Shown: positions 31,473 to 46,649 of the stretch, piece after piece
How positions within the stretch are numbered: the stretch's first letter is position 1
Layout of the letters: each line of letters starts with the position of its first letter
DNA from: Rhexocercosporidium sp. MPI-PUGE-AT-0058
Taxonomy: Eukaryota; Ascomycota; Leotiomycetes; Helotiales
Length of the DNA stretch: 64,000 bases
Assembly: GCA_020746875.1 (NCBI GenBank)
Contig: JAGTJL010000017.1
Span: forward strand, 1,674,001 to 1,738,000
Direction of reading: 5' to 3'
Program-made: the position numbers and the translations under genes
The notes under the pieces: generated by a model
Told to the model about the DNA's origin: nothing
Databases searched by the model: none
What the model saw: only the letters and a program-made list of their open reading frames with translations

Positions 31473-34400
31473 GAGAGAAAATAAAGTAGGGCATAATAAA
31501 GCTTTATATAAATTCTAAAGCTTATAAAACATCTAGACTAACCACCTTAACGACTGCTCTCTACCTTTCCTAGGATCTCTTATATGTCCTCCTCAAAGTG
31601 AGATTATAGCTAAAAATAAGACAAGAGAGAGTCTTTAATATAAAGCTTTAAAGCGAAAGTCTATAGTAAAGTACGCCTTACTACGAAGGTTGACGGCAGT
31701 GTTAATACTAGAGACATTTGGAGCCCCCTCCTTCCTTCTGACCTTATAAAGAATACTCTTATAACGAGTTAAGAGCTCTAAAAGAAGTGACGGCGAGGTT
31801 ATATAAGGTCTTAAAAGTAATAAAAGGTAAGGCATACAAATTGCGACGTGACTCTAGACAGTCACTGTAGCCAGGCACACTCTCCCGTATTATTATCGGC
31901 GCTGTAGGCGGTGAAGTCGTCCGGAAGAGTTCGCAGCTTAGCTATGGCCGGCAAGACTATTAATTCTATTAAAACGAAAAAGCGTACTGAAACACGATTT
32001 AAACGTTAAGTTAAGCTTCATTATATTAATATAATTAGGAGGGTTGTCGTCGGAAGAACGGTCTTAAGTTATTATTCCTTTCTTTAAAAACCCAAAGTTT
32101 TGGCATTCGAAATATCTAATTAGCGCCACAATACCCTTTCGTTTTCGCATTTCCGTCAAATTTCCTCGGCCTTACTTATAGTACTTTAAAGTTAATAAAC
32201 ATTTTGCGTATTATAATAATTAAAAGGTTAGTCTTTAATAGCAGAAGCGTTTAAGTAATGAATAATTAAAATCATTTTAAGAGATAACTTAGTGATATTT
32301 ATTATTTGCCGCTACGAGACGAAATGAACGACGAGTTTATTTTCTGTAAGGCGGTTCGTAAAGCATAAGGCGTTCGTATTACTCGCGAGCTACAGCTCTC
32401 ATCTAGGTCGGTACGTTACCGGATAAAGGTAGGGGGCGAGATCACCGGCTTTAAATAGGGGTTAAAGCCCTACAACCTCTGAGATGGTTTAGCTAAAGCG
32501 CTGAATAAGAGTCGTAAGTGCCCGATCCTTCATTTCTTAAATATTATACTAACTTAAGGTCTTTCAAATAGCGGACGCTAGCGATTCGCTCTAGAAAAAA
32601 ATCCTATAATATGCAAATATTATCACTTCTTTAAAACACTACCTTAATAATATTAACGTCAACTTTCAGGGCGTGTATCGAAGGCTGAATACTCAAAAGG
32701 ACCTAATGCGGTTCGCATACTCCATGAGCCGCTCGATCGAACCCCGCCGCCCGCGGAAGCTAATACCGGAATAAATTGCGTCATAAAAGGGGAATATAGG
32801 GTGAGGGTCAGGGTGGGATTTGGGATTTAAGGTATGTTTTCTATTTAAAATTACTTAAAAGTAATATTATATTCATTTATATTACGGTATAAGCGTTATA
32901 ATAAGAGATATAATTAATTAAAGGATAATATTATAGTACTGCGCTTCTCGATTTGGCGAGAAGCTTAGTATTGCCGGCAAGTTACCGCCTTTTTAATTAA
33001 GGTTATTTTCTAGTCTTATTTTACTTATACTTAATATAATTAATTATAAATATAATAAAAAGATTAAATAATCTTAAATATTATTATAAAAAATATATAA
33101 TTGCATATATTTATTTAAACTTTAATAGCAAGATTAGTTAAGTTATAAACTTATTTAATTTTATATAGCGGGCAAGGGAATGGCGCTAACCGAATCGAGG
33201 TTGTTTTCTAGTCTTAAACAAGCGCTTAAAAAATTACTTCCTTTTTTATACTTATTTTAATAGCTTTAAATTAATTTCTAAAGAAACGCGGCGGCAGGCT
33301 TAAAAAGCATAAAACCGATCTAAATATAATAAAGGCTACGAAAGTAAATAAGTTACGTTTATATTATCGGTCGCGGCAAGCGTCGCGTTAAATTATCGGT
33401 CCAGCTTCTTTTATTACTCCTTAACCCTTTTACTTAAACGTACCGACCGATACTCTTCTTAATAAAATTCAAACAAGTTCCGATATTCGAATACTTATAA
33501 ATAATAACGTCTAGTCGAGCGATATTTTATAAAACCTACGACCGATTTCCTTATTACCGACTTAATTATTTTCGATTAATGAAGATGTCGAAGCCGCCGA
33601 GTAAATTAAGTAAATTTAAATAAACGAATAAAAGGCGAATCTTAAGAGAGACGAATATAAAGTAAAAATTATAGAAATTCTAATTAAATTACGGTCGACT
33701 AATATAATTAAAGAGGCCAGAATTAGTAAGAGATTAAGATTATTAAGAAAGCGACTAATAAAGGGTTTAAATATAACAGGCGAAAGAGAGAGAGCTTATA
33801 ATAAGGAGCTATAGCGTTTTTGCTTTTTATAAATTACTTCTATAAATAAGCTAATTATGACGTAGGACGACGACAGTATTGCCGCGTTAAATACATTTAA
33901 TAAATTAGCGAGCATTTAAAGATTCTCAAAGAATATAATGCCGTTATAAATACTAACTTAATATAAGTTAACTCGTTTATTATTATTAAATAAAATTAAT
34001 AAAGGAAGCATTAGTAGACAAAGTACTTTATTCCTCGTTTAAAAGAATAACCTTTTATTATAAATAAAGCCCTTAATAATATTATTTATAAATAGCATAT
34101 CTTCTCCCTTAGCCGTAAAAAGGCCTCCCGGCAATGCTTCGCCTTTATCCTTCCGTCGAATTGAAAGTTTTGTATTGTCTTCGCTTGCCTAATTAATAAT
34201 TTAAATAATATTAAATCCCGCTACTTTTACATTTATTTTAGCTTTTACTTTAACGTTAATAATTCTCTAATATATAATAGCTTTTCTAATACTAAAACCT
34301 TCCTCAAACGTAATAATATCTCTAGCTTTTATTAAGCGAACTGCTTTTAAGCTAATTAAGTAGCTTTAGAAGTTTCAAGGGTATACGCACAAGTAATACC

Positions 34401-35321
34401 GTAAGGCAGACTAATTATATTAAGAGTATTATCGACGTTTTAATATTTATTTTAAGTACTTGTTTTTTAATAAATTAATAATATCTTATGTGGATATTAC
34501 TTAAATATACCTTTTTTAAACGTCCTTAATAATATTAAGTTAATAAAGTTAATAAACTTCGGCGGCTTAAATTGCTAAGTAGCTTTTAAAGGTATTAATA
34601 CATCGGCTGCTCTTGAAGACGTCGGAACTCGTGATAAAAAGCTACTTATGAATTTATATTTGTCGTAATATTATATTATTAATAAAAAGAACCGTTATAT
34701 TAAAGTATCGTTTAATATTAATAGCATTTATTACTTTTCGATTAATCTAGCTGTTGTCCGTTAAGGAATTAATTAATTTCTTAAAGTATATCCTTTTTTT
34801 AATTTTAATATAAATATTTACTTTAACTTAAAAGTCTTTTATATAATAAGCGTAAGGTATTAAGTCAAAAATATGCCCTTTTTTTATAAAATCTCTTATT
34901 TTTACTTTAACTCTGTAATTAATATAAAAGGACTTTTTATTTTTATTTTCTTTTTTGCGCTTTATACTGAAAGTAATTATAAATATTTAATATATTTTAA
35001 TAAGTAAGACCGAGAGCTATTATATAATACGATCTTAAGTCTTATTATTCACAAGACTGTCCAATTCTTTAATATTTTATAATATTACTTAGCTACTGCT
35101 TATATTATTAATATAAACTCGACTATATTATTTATAAAGAGCCTCGCTCGAAAAGATTCTTTACGAAAACAACTTCTAAAATACGCTTTATAGCCTCAAT
35201 TCCTTGATACTCTTTGGAGCTTTATACTTAAAATTATCGCCGAAGACCTTAACTATTATCGATTTTAAAGTATTAATTTTTTTTTATATATAAAGAATAC
35301 TAAGTTAAAATCTATAAATAT
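31473..35321. other. RIP-degraded AT-rich DNA, unidentified
   Basis: About 3.8 kb with no usable ORF, strongly TA-rich. Holds a GC-richer island at about 32670-32830 and a hairpin GCTTCTCG/CGAGAAGC (32943-32964). Presumably transposon relics; I could not place it in a family. Confidence 0.5.
32943..32964. repeat. 8-bp hairpin
   Basis: GCTTCTCG-ATTTGG-CGAGAAGC, perfect arms inside RIPed DNA. Confidence 0.7.
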
Positions 35322-35537
35322 TGTGAAGGCTATAATAAACAAAGAAGGAAGCACGGCGCAAGACATTAAGCAAGGAGCCTAATAACTCTAAAGGGTTAAG
35401 ATTTAAGGTAGAAAAGTATTCAAATCTTTTAATTTTATATAAAAGAAAGGCCTTTTATATAATCTTTAAAAGTTATATGCCTAGTTCTTTAAATAACGCC
35501 TTAAGTATTATTTCTTAGCTAAAATCGTTACTTTATA
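35322..35537 (-). repeat. 3' LTR of copy 1
   Basis: 216 bp, direct repeat of 46650-46866 with many C/T and G/A differences; the outer CA end has become TA at 35536-35537 (plus-strand view). Confidence 0.8.
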
Positions 35538-38500
35538 TCCGTCCTTAATTATAATAAGTAATCGCCCTCGACTACTTCCGCCTGCTTATAGCTCGGCTTA
35601 TTAAAAGAAAGAAGAAAAGAAAAAAAAAGAAAGATATTTTTTTAAAATAAAAAAAGATAACGCTAGACTTTTTTATTTTAATATCTTTTTTAACTTATAT
35701 TAAAATAAATAAAAGAAAAAGGTTTAGCTAATTAATAATATATATTAACTTATGATTCGGGCTTAAGAGTGCTTTTTGCCCTTTTTTATAACTCGGGCTG
35801 AAGTTACTCCGGCATTACGCTTGTTTTTCGCCTTAAGAATAAAGGACTTATTTCCGTCTAAGTCTTCTTTTAGAATAAGTAAAACGTAATTAACTTTCTT
35901 TAATTCACTTTTTTATAATCTGCCGTTATTGCTATAAAAGATATCTTTTAATAACTGAGGCTTAATAATAAGAATAAGTAGTTTTTGGGAGAGTGTCGTT
36001 AGTCTTTTAAGTCCTGGATTACTGACCTTAAGATTAAGTTTGATTTTTGGCTTATTAAGAAGGCTTAAGGGTTTACCGGTTAATGCTTTATAAGTCGTGG
36101 CAGTATTTTTTGCTATTAGTCGATTTATGAGCTTATTATTCTTTGCTTTTCGAGCCTCTTTTTAAGCCTTATCTCCTAAGTCGATTTCCTTAAAGCTTAT
36201 AACCCTTGAATTTAATCTTATAACTTCCTTTATTATAATTAGTTTTTTAAGAGTAGCGTACTAGATTTTAAAAGCCGTAACTCTTAAGCCGGGATTAAGG
36301 ATTATAATTACAATTTCTTATATATTCTTATCCATAAGATTAAAGGTTTGCTCTAGATTTACTTAAAGATTTACGTTAAGCGTTAATATAAATGCTCTTT
36401 TATTTACGGCGACTTATGATTTAAGATTAAGAGTTAAATTAATTATAACTTTATCTTCCGAGTCTTAATCTAGAATATCTTCCGACTTCGATTATTCTAA
36501 GAGTTCTTTTATTTTAATGTTATAGCTTGTCTTATTTAGCTCTTTTAAGACTGTAAGATCGACAATATTATTAGCTTTAATAAGTTTAATCTCTTCGGTT
36601 TAAAGTGCTTAAGACTTTTTTTTATATAATTACTTTTCTTACTCTCGAACCTAAATTTAGACTTTATATATAATAATATATTAAAAGAATTTATACTTTT
36701 AAAGATATGCGGATAATTCCTTTCTTTTAAGATTAAAAAAGTAGCGGGCTTCCTTAATAATAAAAGAATCAGTCTAAAGTAGTCGTCTTATAAGAGCATT
36801 AGACAATAAGCTTAGCTTTATTACAGAAACTGCAGCTAAGAATAGTGCGTAAGTCTTTGATTTTACTTCTTATCGAAGGACCGAGGGATGTTATAATCGG
36901 AGGACAGATAATATAAGCTTATTTATTAAGATTTTATTCTCTAGATTATATTCATTTATAATCGTAATATAATTATTAGAAAATGCGATAAAGCTTATAA
37001 CGTCCTTTCGTTCCGTTTTAATAGCTAAGCGTAAGATAAACCCTTATCTCGTTAAAAGCGAAAATAAAAGTATATCGTTTTCGAGCGATTTAAATAAAGA
37101 GTTTTTAATTTAAGTATATTAGGCGTATTTCGAAATTACGCCTTTTTTTCTTAAGTTAATAATATAGAAACGCTTATTCGACTTCTTATTAATGATAATA
37201 TTAATGTATAAATAAGAAATAAAATAACCGGAAATATATTTAATAAATGCTTGGCTAACTAGAATAAAATAATAATTAAGAATTCGTGAAGCTATCAGCG
37301 CAATTCTTAATCTGGGATTACGAGTAGATTTAGCTTTTTAATTATCTTTAATATTAGCTTTTATAAAGTTAATTACGTTATAGGCTTCGATTCCGGGATA
37401 AATCGAAACTTTAAGATAAGTAATAAATCTGGGATTATTATCCTTTCGACTTATTAAAGTAATAAGATATAATTTATAATCCTAGCGAAAATATTACTAG
37501 GAAATATTATAGATTATATTATATATAAAAGTAGTTAGCGGACTAATCTTATTTATATCTCGGTAATGAAATTAATATATTTCGAACTCCGATTTAAAAA
37601 GGCTGATAAGCTTAGCTTTTTTAAAACCGGGAAAGAAGATATACTTAGCGTTAAGCGGGAAGTCTAAGACGGAGTAATTAGACTTCTCGAGTATATTAAG
37701 AGCCTTTAGTATTAAATATCGCTCTCGAAGGTCTCTAGTCTATCTTAAATCTAAAGCTTATATTAAGGCTTTTGCGGTTAATTTGAAGTTCGAATGGCCT
37801 AATTATACCTTATATTTTATATTTTTCGCGTCTTTAGACTTCTTGAATATTTTAATAAAGCTAAGATTAAAGCGAAAGGTTTCCGGGTCTTTTTTATAAT
37901 TTCTAAATTATTAAATATTTTTTTAGACTTTTATAACTTTTAATCTTTTTTGTAATATATTATAATAATCTACGAAGTATTAAATATAAAACGCGTATAT
38001 TATCTTTCCTTCCTCTCCTTCTTATGCGTCGATTCGTTCTGTAATAAGATACTTTGCGAATCGTAAGCGGACCGCTAGTAGTGAATTTATCTCGAACGGG
38101 TCTCCGAATTCTAAGATGACTTTAACTAGTTCTGAGATCTTATAATAATAACTTTCAGTATTCAGCTCGATATTAAATGTATTATATCTTTCTTTTAAAA
38201 AAACCTTAACGGCGACTTTTAATTCGAGATTATAAGTTCCTTTAATAGTGCCTTTAATTGGCTTTACGACACTTATAATATAAATAAGGTCAAATTCGGC
38301 TTTAAGAAGCGCACGAAGTTTTAAAGTATAACGCTAGATACGGTCTATCGCCGTAATTAATAAATCTTCTTTTATTAGCTTAATTCTTGCCTTAAAAGTA
38401 TCCTTCCGAAGTCGACCTCGCTCGGCGTTTATGTATTCGATAATGAAGTCTTATAATTCCTTAGGAAAATTAAGGACTGTATAAGTAAATTAATTACTTA

Positions 38501-38846
38501 ATTATTTCGGAGGAGGTTTAGCCAGCGAATTATAGCTAATAATATCAAGCGGGGCTAGGTCGGGGAGTTAATTTGCAAAGGGAACCGGAGTTGGCTTTTT
38601 TATAACTTCTTTTAGGGATTTAATTAATATAAAGACTCGAGTTTCCTTTTATCGACTGGACTTTAATATAAGATTTGGTACGAAATCCTCTAAAAGATCT
38701 GAAATCACGGGCTCTTCGACTTCTAAGTTAGGATTATCGGTTAAAGGGACTTCGATTAGCTTATAAGGCTCGGAAAGATTAATTAGAGGTTTAAAAAGAA
38801 AGAGTATAAAAATTATAAAAGGCGGAGCTAAGTTTATAATTTTATT

Positions 38847-38872
38847 AACTTTTAATCCGAGATTAAAAGTCG
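38847..38872. repeat. Palindromic LNPGLKV-type motif (copy 1 example)
   Basis: ACTTTTAATCC/GATTAAAAGT arms; counterpart of 61732-61758. Further copies in copy 1 at about 36281, 37301, 37421, 38217, 38959, 39753, 39961 and 40048. Confidence 0.7.
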
Positions 38873-41800
38873 TAATTAATTATTTAATTATTTTAGGAGC
38901 TTTAGTTTTTAATTCAGGATCCGGGGTCGGAAACGCCAGACTGGTTACTTAAAAAGCAGCGACTTTTAATCCGGGATTAAGAGTTACGGTTAATTGCTTT
39001 ATTTTTTTAAAAATAACTTCTTGCTTAATAATTATAAAAATATACGTTTCGCTTTCATTTAAAAAGTCTCTTAATAGCACGGTCTTATTCTTATTTATAG
39101 AAATAAAGAATCTATAACGGGAAACTTTAAATTTAATTTTAATAAGGGCTTTATTTAATAAAAGAGTCTAAATTTTCTTAAGGAAGTTTGCGTCATCCTT
39201 TTACGCTATTTAGTATTAATTAATAGTATCAGGCGAAAGCCTAATGCTTTTCCGACTTCTTAACGCGCCTCTTCTTTTAATCCGCTTTAGCTAGGCTTTA
39301 TTGAAGATAAACTTATTTAAAGCTTTAATTATTAAAAGAAACGGCTTAACTTTCTTTATTAACGTAGTAAGCTGCCCTCGGGCTTTATTCTTACTTATTA
39401 CTTTTATATAATATTTTCGAAACATCTTTGCTCGATTGGAGATAAATAAATAATTAAGCTTTTTTTTACTTTTAAACCGCTTATTTCTTTTGTTTATTAT
39501 ATCTTAAACTCGGTTGTAAAGGTTCTTATTACTCCGGTTATATTCTTCTTTATTAAACCCTTTTTCTTTTATTAAATACTTAATAATTATATTATATTAA
39601 TTAACGAGATTATTATTCTTTACTTCTAAAGCTTACTTAATACTTTTGTTTTTTATACTTATTAAGAGTCGTTTCTCGTCCGGCCTAAGGATATTAAAGA
39701 CTTTTTTAATTTTAATAATTAAAATTAACGTTCTTTTTTTAAAAGAAATAGAAAGCACGAGTCTTAATCTAAGATTACGAGTTCGCTTTGTAATAGCCTT
39801 AAATTTAGACTTTATTAACGTAATTAATTTCTTAAAGCTTTTAGCGCTTAAACCTTTAATTAAACTAAACTTAAATAAAGGTCCGGTAATTTCTTAAACT
39901 TTATTATTTAATATATTTCTTATTATAGCCGTTAGACTGATAGCGATACGTTTTATAATTAATAAGCCGGGATTATAAGTTACTTTTGGCCGGCTTCTTA
40001 CTTAATTTAGTTTAAGTAGTATTTTTATAAGTAATTTTAACTTATAATCCCGGATCACGAGTCAAATTCGGCTGGATTTCCCGACCTAAGGTGGCTTTCG
40101 AGGTTTTTTGCGGGGACGTAGCCCAGATCGAGGATTTTTGAAATTTAATATAATTAATATAAGGAATTAAAAGTAAGATATAAGGAAGGCTAGTTTAAGT
40201 ACTCCTTAAGCGAGCTTATTAATCCTTTCGCTTTAAAAAGCTGCTTCTCTTCTTACGATATATAATAAAGTTATTAACTCATTCTTAATTAAGAAACTAA
40301 TACTTTTTATAATATTTGCTTTTTAAATAAATATACGTGATTTTAAATTAAATAAAGTAAATAAATAATCTTAAGCGAAAGGTATTTTAACCCTGCTTAA
40401 GAAATAAAAAAAATAAAATAAAAGATAAAACGTAATAAGGCGTTTAAAATACTTAGAAATACGCGTAATATAATTAAAAGAAAATAAATGAAAAAAGTAA
40501 ATAAAATTATAAATTATAAAAATTATTAAAATACCCGTTCTTAATTATAATCGGAAATAACTCTACTTCCGAAGAAATGAAAATATATAAGGAATTAAAA
40601 GAAAACAGTTTTATAAGCGGCTTTTTAAGCTTACGTTAATAAAAGAAGGATAATTTAAATATAAGATAAAGTTTAGCGCTCTTTAATTGTTAATAATGTG
40701 ATTTCGGCTTCAAAATCTTTGAATTCGCTGCTATTTAACTCTTCGTTTAAGTCTTCAGAACTGGTTTAAGGGTCTAGATTTAGTAGAAATAAAGTTTAAT
40801 CTTATTAATAAAATCGTTTTAATTAATTTATTAGAAAAGTGCTTTATAAAAGAATTTTATTAAGTTCGCGAAGAGAATAATAACTTTTCTTATTATTTAC
40901 TTTCGATACTTAAAATAATCTTAGTTATTAATAATTAAGCTTATTATTTACTGAGAGATCGATTGTACGCTTTATATTATACGTTAAAATTAAATCTTTT
41001 TCTTAAATTAGTATATTTTTTATATTTTTCGTTTTATTTTAAAATACTTTACTTGCTTTTTTATATTATTTCTTTCGTAAGATAATTTCCTGAATATTCT
41101 TATTACGTAGTTTTAATTATCGGTATTTTATTATTAAGAGATCTTCTTTTATTTTAATTTATCCGTAATTAAATATTCTCTAGACTGAGAATTTGTTTTT
41201 AAAAGGCAATATAAGCTCTCGTTTATATAATAAGAAGAATAGTATTACTCTTATTGATTAATGAATAAACGTTTATAAAGCGAATAAAATATATGAGAAT
41301 TTTTGTGTTTAATAATAAAAGCTTCTTCTTATTGCTTTAAAGAGGTTATTTAGAATGTTTCGATGAGCTCTTTCCGCTGTTCCGTTGCCTTTAGAGTTAT
41401 ACGCCGAGATTTAAATCCTTTTAATATTATATTTAATTATAAAGGTATAAGCGATTCCTTTATTTTCCGGTTTTTTATTAATAATTAATCTTTTAAATAA
41501 TTTATAGCAGTAAATAAGGTCTTTTTAAAGGAATTTTATTATTTCTTCTGCCGTAATTAAGTTTAAGGCTTTTCTTTCGATTTATTTTAATAAATCTTCT
41601 TTTATAAGGATAAAGCATTTCTTCTTATTATTTATAATTAAAACTCGTGCGATATTTAAACTTATTTTCTTAAATATTCTTATAAGTCACGTAAAGTATA
41701 AAGAATTCTTTTCTTTTCTTGCTTTCCGTTTTTAATAGCTTATGTAGCTCTTGCAAAAAGCCTTATAATCTTTAAATGAACTTTACTAGAAAAAACATTT

Positions 41801-43830
41801 AATAAGGCGATAATATATTATTTTTCCCCTTCGATATCCGCCTTTTTTATAGTACTTAGAAATGACTTAATGCCGCTTGGTTTTATTATTTATTATAAGC
41901 TTTATTAAGTATATATTATTAATTCTTTTATATAGATTGCGGTTGTGAACGAGATATTAAAGAGCTTTATTTTTAAAGCGTTTAAAATTATTTAGTTTAA
42001 TTATAACCGGGCGTTTAAGGTTTATTAAAAAGCGGGCGATCTTTTCTGAGTCGTTAAAATAAGTATCGTTAAGAATTCGCTTTTAGGAGTTATAGTCCGG
42101 GCTTATTAATCGTTTTATTATTATCTTAAATATTATAATTGCTTTTAATTTAATTATAATTTATTTGTTAATATCTTATTTTTATTATTTTATAATATTT
42201 AAAAGATATTCTCTTCCTTGTTTAAATAATTTATTTGCCGTTATATTTTTATCCTTAAAGATATATTTAACTTTAAAGTCTATTAGTCGTATCTAAGTAA
42301 TCCAGTTTATTAACAGCGCCCCGGGTAAATCGCTCGCTGTATTATTGAGTTATTCCATAAGAATCTTATAAATTACCCGTACAAACTGAGCGATCGAGTT
42401 AGTTATTCTTTGAGGAAGTCTCGTCATCCGGAGTAAGCTAATTGAGGTATGAATCGCTATTATATCCCTTAATCGAGCGTGTAATAGGAACTGGTCATAC
42501 TTTAAGAAGAGGTTTATTAGTAATACTATAGTTAATCTAGTAAATTCGGTTAAGAACTAATTAATATTTAATAGAATATTTACATCTCGTACCGTAATTC
42601 TATTTATTTCTATTACGGCCGTAATAAGTCGATATAATCCTTTTTCTTTTTTAGTTACAAGAAATCATTTATTCTTATATAATTTATAATATTATTTTAG
42701 GATTCTTTACTTCAGCCTCTCTTTCAGTATCGAAATAACCTTGTCTTATAAAGCTTTTAGTATAAGAAAAGATTTTTCTTATTACGTTTTATACGATATT
42801 ATTTTAATTTCTAAAAGTAATAAAACTTTCTCTTTAATTCTTCTTAAATAAGTCCAGTCGAAAGCCAATACCGCTTCTCGATTTAAAAGCGTTTTATAAA
42901 GGAGTTTTCGTTTTTATTTTAAGATTTATCTTTTAATAATTAATTATTTAAATTATTCTTTTATTAACTTGTTTTTTATTATTAGCTTAAAGAACCTTTT
43001 AATAATAAAGCCATTAAATTTGCCTCCCGAGTAGGGTAGCCTTACTTTTTCGTCTTCCTCGAACTAATTATTAATTCCTTTAAGTATATTCTTATTTATC
43101 TTCCCTAAATTAACTAGCTTTATTTTATCGGCTTTTCTTTTATATAATATATTAATCTCTACTAACTCTAATAATAAGGCTTTAAGTAAGTAACTATCGA
43201 ATATAAAAAAGAAGTCTTCTTTATTTTCGTCTAATTAAAATATGAAAATCTCTAATTTTAATTAGTATTTAACTCTTAATCCGGAATTAAGAATTTTATA
43301 TTCTTTTCCTTCTATTCTTACTTCTTTTAATAATAACCAAAGATTTAAAACGCTTATAAAATCTCTTAAAATCCCACCTTTAATTAATAATCCTAAATTA
43401 CTAATAAAATCTTTTAAATTTAAACTATTTAAGCTCTTTTAAAAACCAGTATCCTTCTTAATACGAATACTAATTAGACGTTTTCCGTTTCGTCTTCGTA
43501 CTCCGCTTTGTCCTTAGTAATTATAACTCTCTTAATCGCTATTCTTTTTATATTTAAAAAGATTACTTATATAATTTTATTCTTAAAGTAATCGAAACTT
43601 ATATAATTTTTTAAAATAAATAATATACTTAATAAAATATCGTAGCTTACGTTATTAATAATTATAAAATCGATATGATTTTTAATTCTTTTAATATTTA
43701 TTATTATATTTTAAATATAACTCGCGAATGTGAATTTGTTTTTAGTAATAATAATAAACGTTAAAGCTTTATAATTTAAGATTAAAAGTCTTGCTTTCTC
43801 TGTTATAGCTCGATTTATTATATTAACTTC

Positions 43831-43850
43831 CGTTTCGCAGTCGATTATAG
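43831..43850 (-). pseudogene. Aspartic protease active site of copy 1
   Basis: Minus strand reads IIDCETEVNII; copy 2 reads IIDYGAEVNII at the aligned place. Each differs by RIP-type G-to-A changes from a common IIDCGAEVN, so the ancestral active site was D-C-G rather than D-S/T-G. Confidence 0.65.
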
Positions 43851-46649
43851 TTTTATTTTTAATTTGTTTTATTACCGTGATTTGTAATTTCAGTGTTTAT
43901 ATAGCTATTTCTAGGCAATTACGAATAATTTCAGTTCGTTTAGTAATTACGTTAATTAAAACTTTTCTTTTTTTAAGAGACTTTTTAAATAATTTCGCGA
44001 GATTAATTATTTTAATAAAAAGCTTATTTAATCTTAAGTTCGATTAAGACGCTTTTTCGCTATTTATAAGTATAATCTCGACCTCGTATCCTTTTTTAAT
44101 AAGAACAATTAAGATTTGGCGGTTTATTATTCGATCTTAACGCGATTATAATCCGTATAAGTCTCTTAACTTGAAGTTTAAGTTTTAATTTATAATATTC
44201 TTTATTACTTATTCTTAAGCTACGACCGAAGTATATTAATCTACTTATTTTTCTTTTTTTAGAACTCCGGCTAATTTCTTTTTTTTAATTAAGCGTTTAA
44301 TTATAATTTTAATTTCAGAGCTAATAAAATTATCTTTTATCTTATTATCTTTATTAATTTCGCTAATTCTTTTTAATTCCTTATTCATTTTATTCAAAAG
44401 TACTTCATAATTCTATCTTCTTACCGAAGATATAAAGCGTGGTTTCCTTATACTTATTAATTTCTTTTTAGCTCCGGCCGCATTAATTGATATTAATAGG
44501 GCTTTAAGATTAACTTACTTTCCTTTTTATATAATATTTACGTTAAGAAGATTACTTAACCGATTCTCCGAGGCCGAATCCACCTCTTCCGGTCGTTTTT
44601 TAATAATATAAATTAAGCGGTTAAATTTGCGTACTTTTAAGTTCTTATTATATTTTATATTATTAGTTTTTTATTAAATCGTTACGACTTAAGATTATTC
44701 CGACTTTTTCTAGGCTAGTTAAGTATTTTCTTAATGCAGTTTAATATAAATTTTCTTATACTTATTAATATAATAAACGTTATTATTAATAAAGTAATAA
44801 AAGAAAGGATATTAATCTCTGAATTTATATAATAGGCTTTTAAACTAATTATTATAAAAGTTATATACTTTATTCTTATATTCTATTATATTAATATTAA
44901 CATTTCCGCTTAAATTTATTATTCCGCTTTTATTATCTTATTAAAAGTACCCGGGACTAGTGAACTTATACTAAGTATATTAAAGTAAGATCTAATTCTT
45001 AAGATTAAACTCTGGAACGTAAGGCTTCGTATTTAAAAGTTAGTTTAATTTAAAATAAATAAAGTTTATTTTTAAGTCAGTTATTTTTATAATTAAGGCT
45101 TTTATTTTATCGGTGTCTATTTTAGCTTTTTCTAAGAAAGGCAGCATAACGAGTGCTTTTTTTGCTGCTTTAGTAATTATTAAAGGTTAAGTATATTCTT
45201 TTATTAAATCCTGAATTTCCTTTATATATAACGTTATTAATTATTTTTCTCGCTAAAGAGCTTTTATCGTTTATTCACTTTTAACCGTCTTAAGAACGTA
45301 TTCTATGAATTCGAGATACTTCTTTTTATAAGATTTCGGTTTAAAGTCATCGATCTTAAGTTGTTTAATGATTTTATTTTAAGAAGAAGCTAATAATCTT
45401 AAGAAAAAGAATCTGCTTTAGTCGATTTTATTAAGGATTTTCCGGTATATAAGAGCCTTTAAGACTTGAGAATAAAGTCGGTAATAACTCTTAAAATTTA
45501 TAACGGTGCGTTGAATTATAATGAATTCTTAAAGAAAGTTTATTAATTCTCGGATTTATTATTAATTATATTCTTTAAATTTCGACTTTAATACTTTCGC
45601 TAATACTTTTTATTTTTCTTTATTTTTTTATTTCGGGAAAGTCTTAATAATATCTCGTCGGAAGTTATCGTAATATCGAAGTAAACGAATAACTTAATTA
45701 TTTTTTAATATTTTATAATTTATATTAATTTTTACGTATTACTTTAGAAAATCCGAGATATTTACTCCCGAGAAAAAAAGTATACTTGCTGACCCGGGGA
45801 AGGGTATAATCCCTCGAAGGAAGTAGTTGATATCGTTAATAATTATATTTCGTAAGTTCTTTTTAATTCTTAATATAATTTCCGAGTTTTTAAGACTTAA
45901 GTTTAAGAGTTTTATAAAACTGCTAATTAAAGTATTTAATAAATCTAAGAAGGATAAAAGTAATCGAGTTTGGAAAGTTTCCGGTTTTATTTTAATATTT
46001 GATTTAATTCGATCGGAATTTAGGAACTTAAGAAATTCTGTGAATAATAAAGATATATATTAATTATTTTTATTATCGAATACTAATAATATTCGTAGGT
46101 TTTTATTCTTTATTAACTTTTAATCTCGGCTCACTAATCCCGGTTTAATACATTTATTAATCCTTCGGTTAATTTCAGTTAACGTATATCTAATCTATTT
46201 TAGTAAGGTATTATAAATTAAAATTAATATTAATAAAAACCTTAGAATTAAAAGTTCGGATTACTTAGCGATTTTAGTTTAAATTAAGGTCTACTTTTTG
46301 TATTCCGAATTATTAAAAGACGCTTTAATTTAAAATATAAGATTAATAATATTTCTCTTAGTTCTCTTATTTACAGTTTATAATTTCCGGCGTCTTTTTA
46401 AGGAATTAAGTTTAGCTGTTTAAGCTTTATTAATAAGTTGCCGAGATAAGCTGTTTTAATTTAGGTTTAATTCTTGTATTATTATTAATTATCGGGTCTT
46501 TCTAAAGGAAAAAAGAGGTATTTAATTTAAAGAGCGGAAAATTATAGATTTTTAGTTTTAATAAATAATCTTAATTATGAATCGAGATACTTTTGTGTAA
46601 ATCGTATAAAGACGAATCCATACGATTTTCTCCTTATATCGGTTATTAA

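Noticed and set aside
32700..32760. tRNA-like GTTCGATCGAGC string
   Set aside because: Only the T-loop-like bases fit; no acceptor or anticodon stem could be formed.
39646..39897. Plus-strand 83-codon ORF inside copy 1
   Set aside because: It lies antisense to the element, is A/T-rich low-complexity and follows from the RIPed composition.
45827..46063. Plus-strand 78-codon ORF inside copy 1
   Set aside because: Antisense to the degenerate gag region; no homology and composition explains it.
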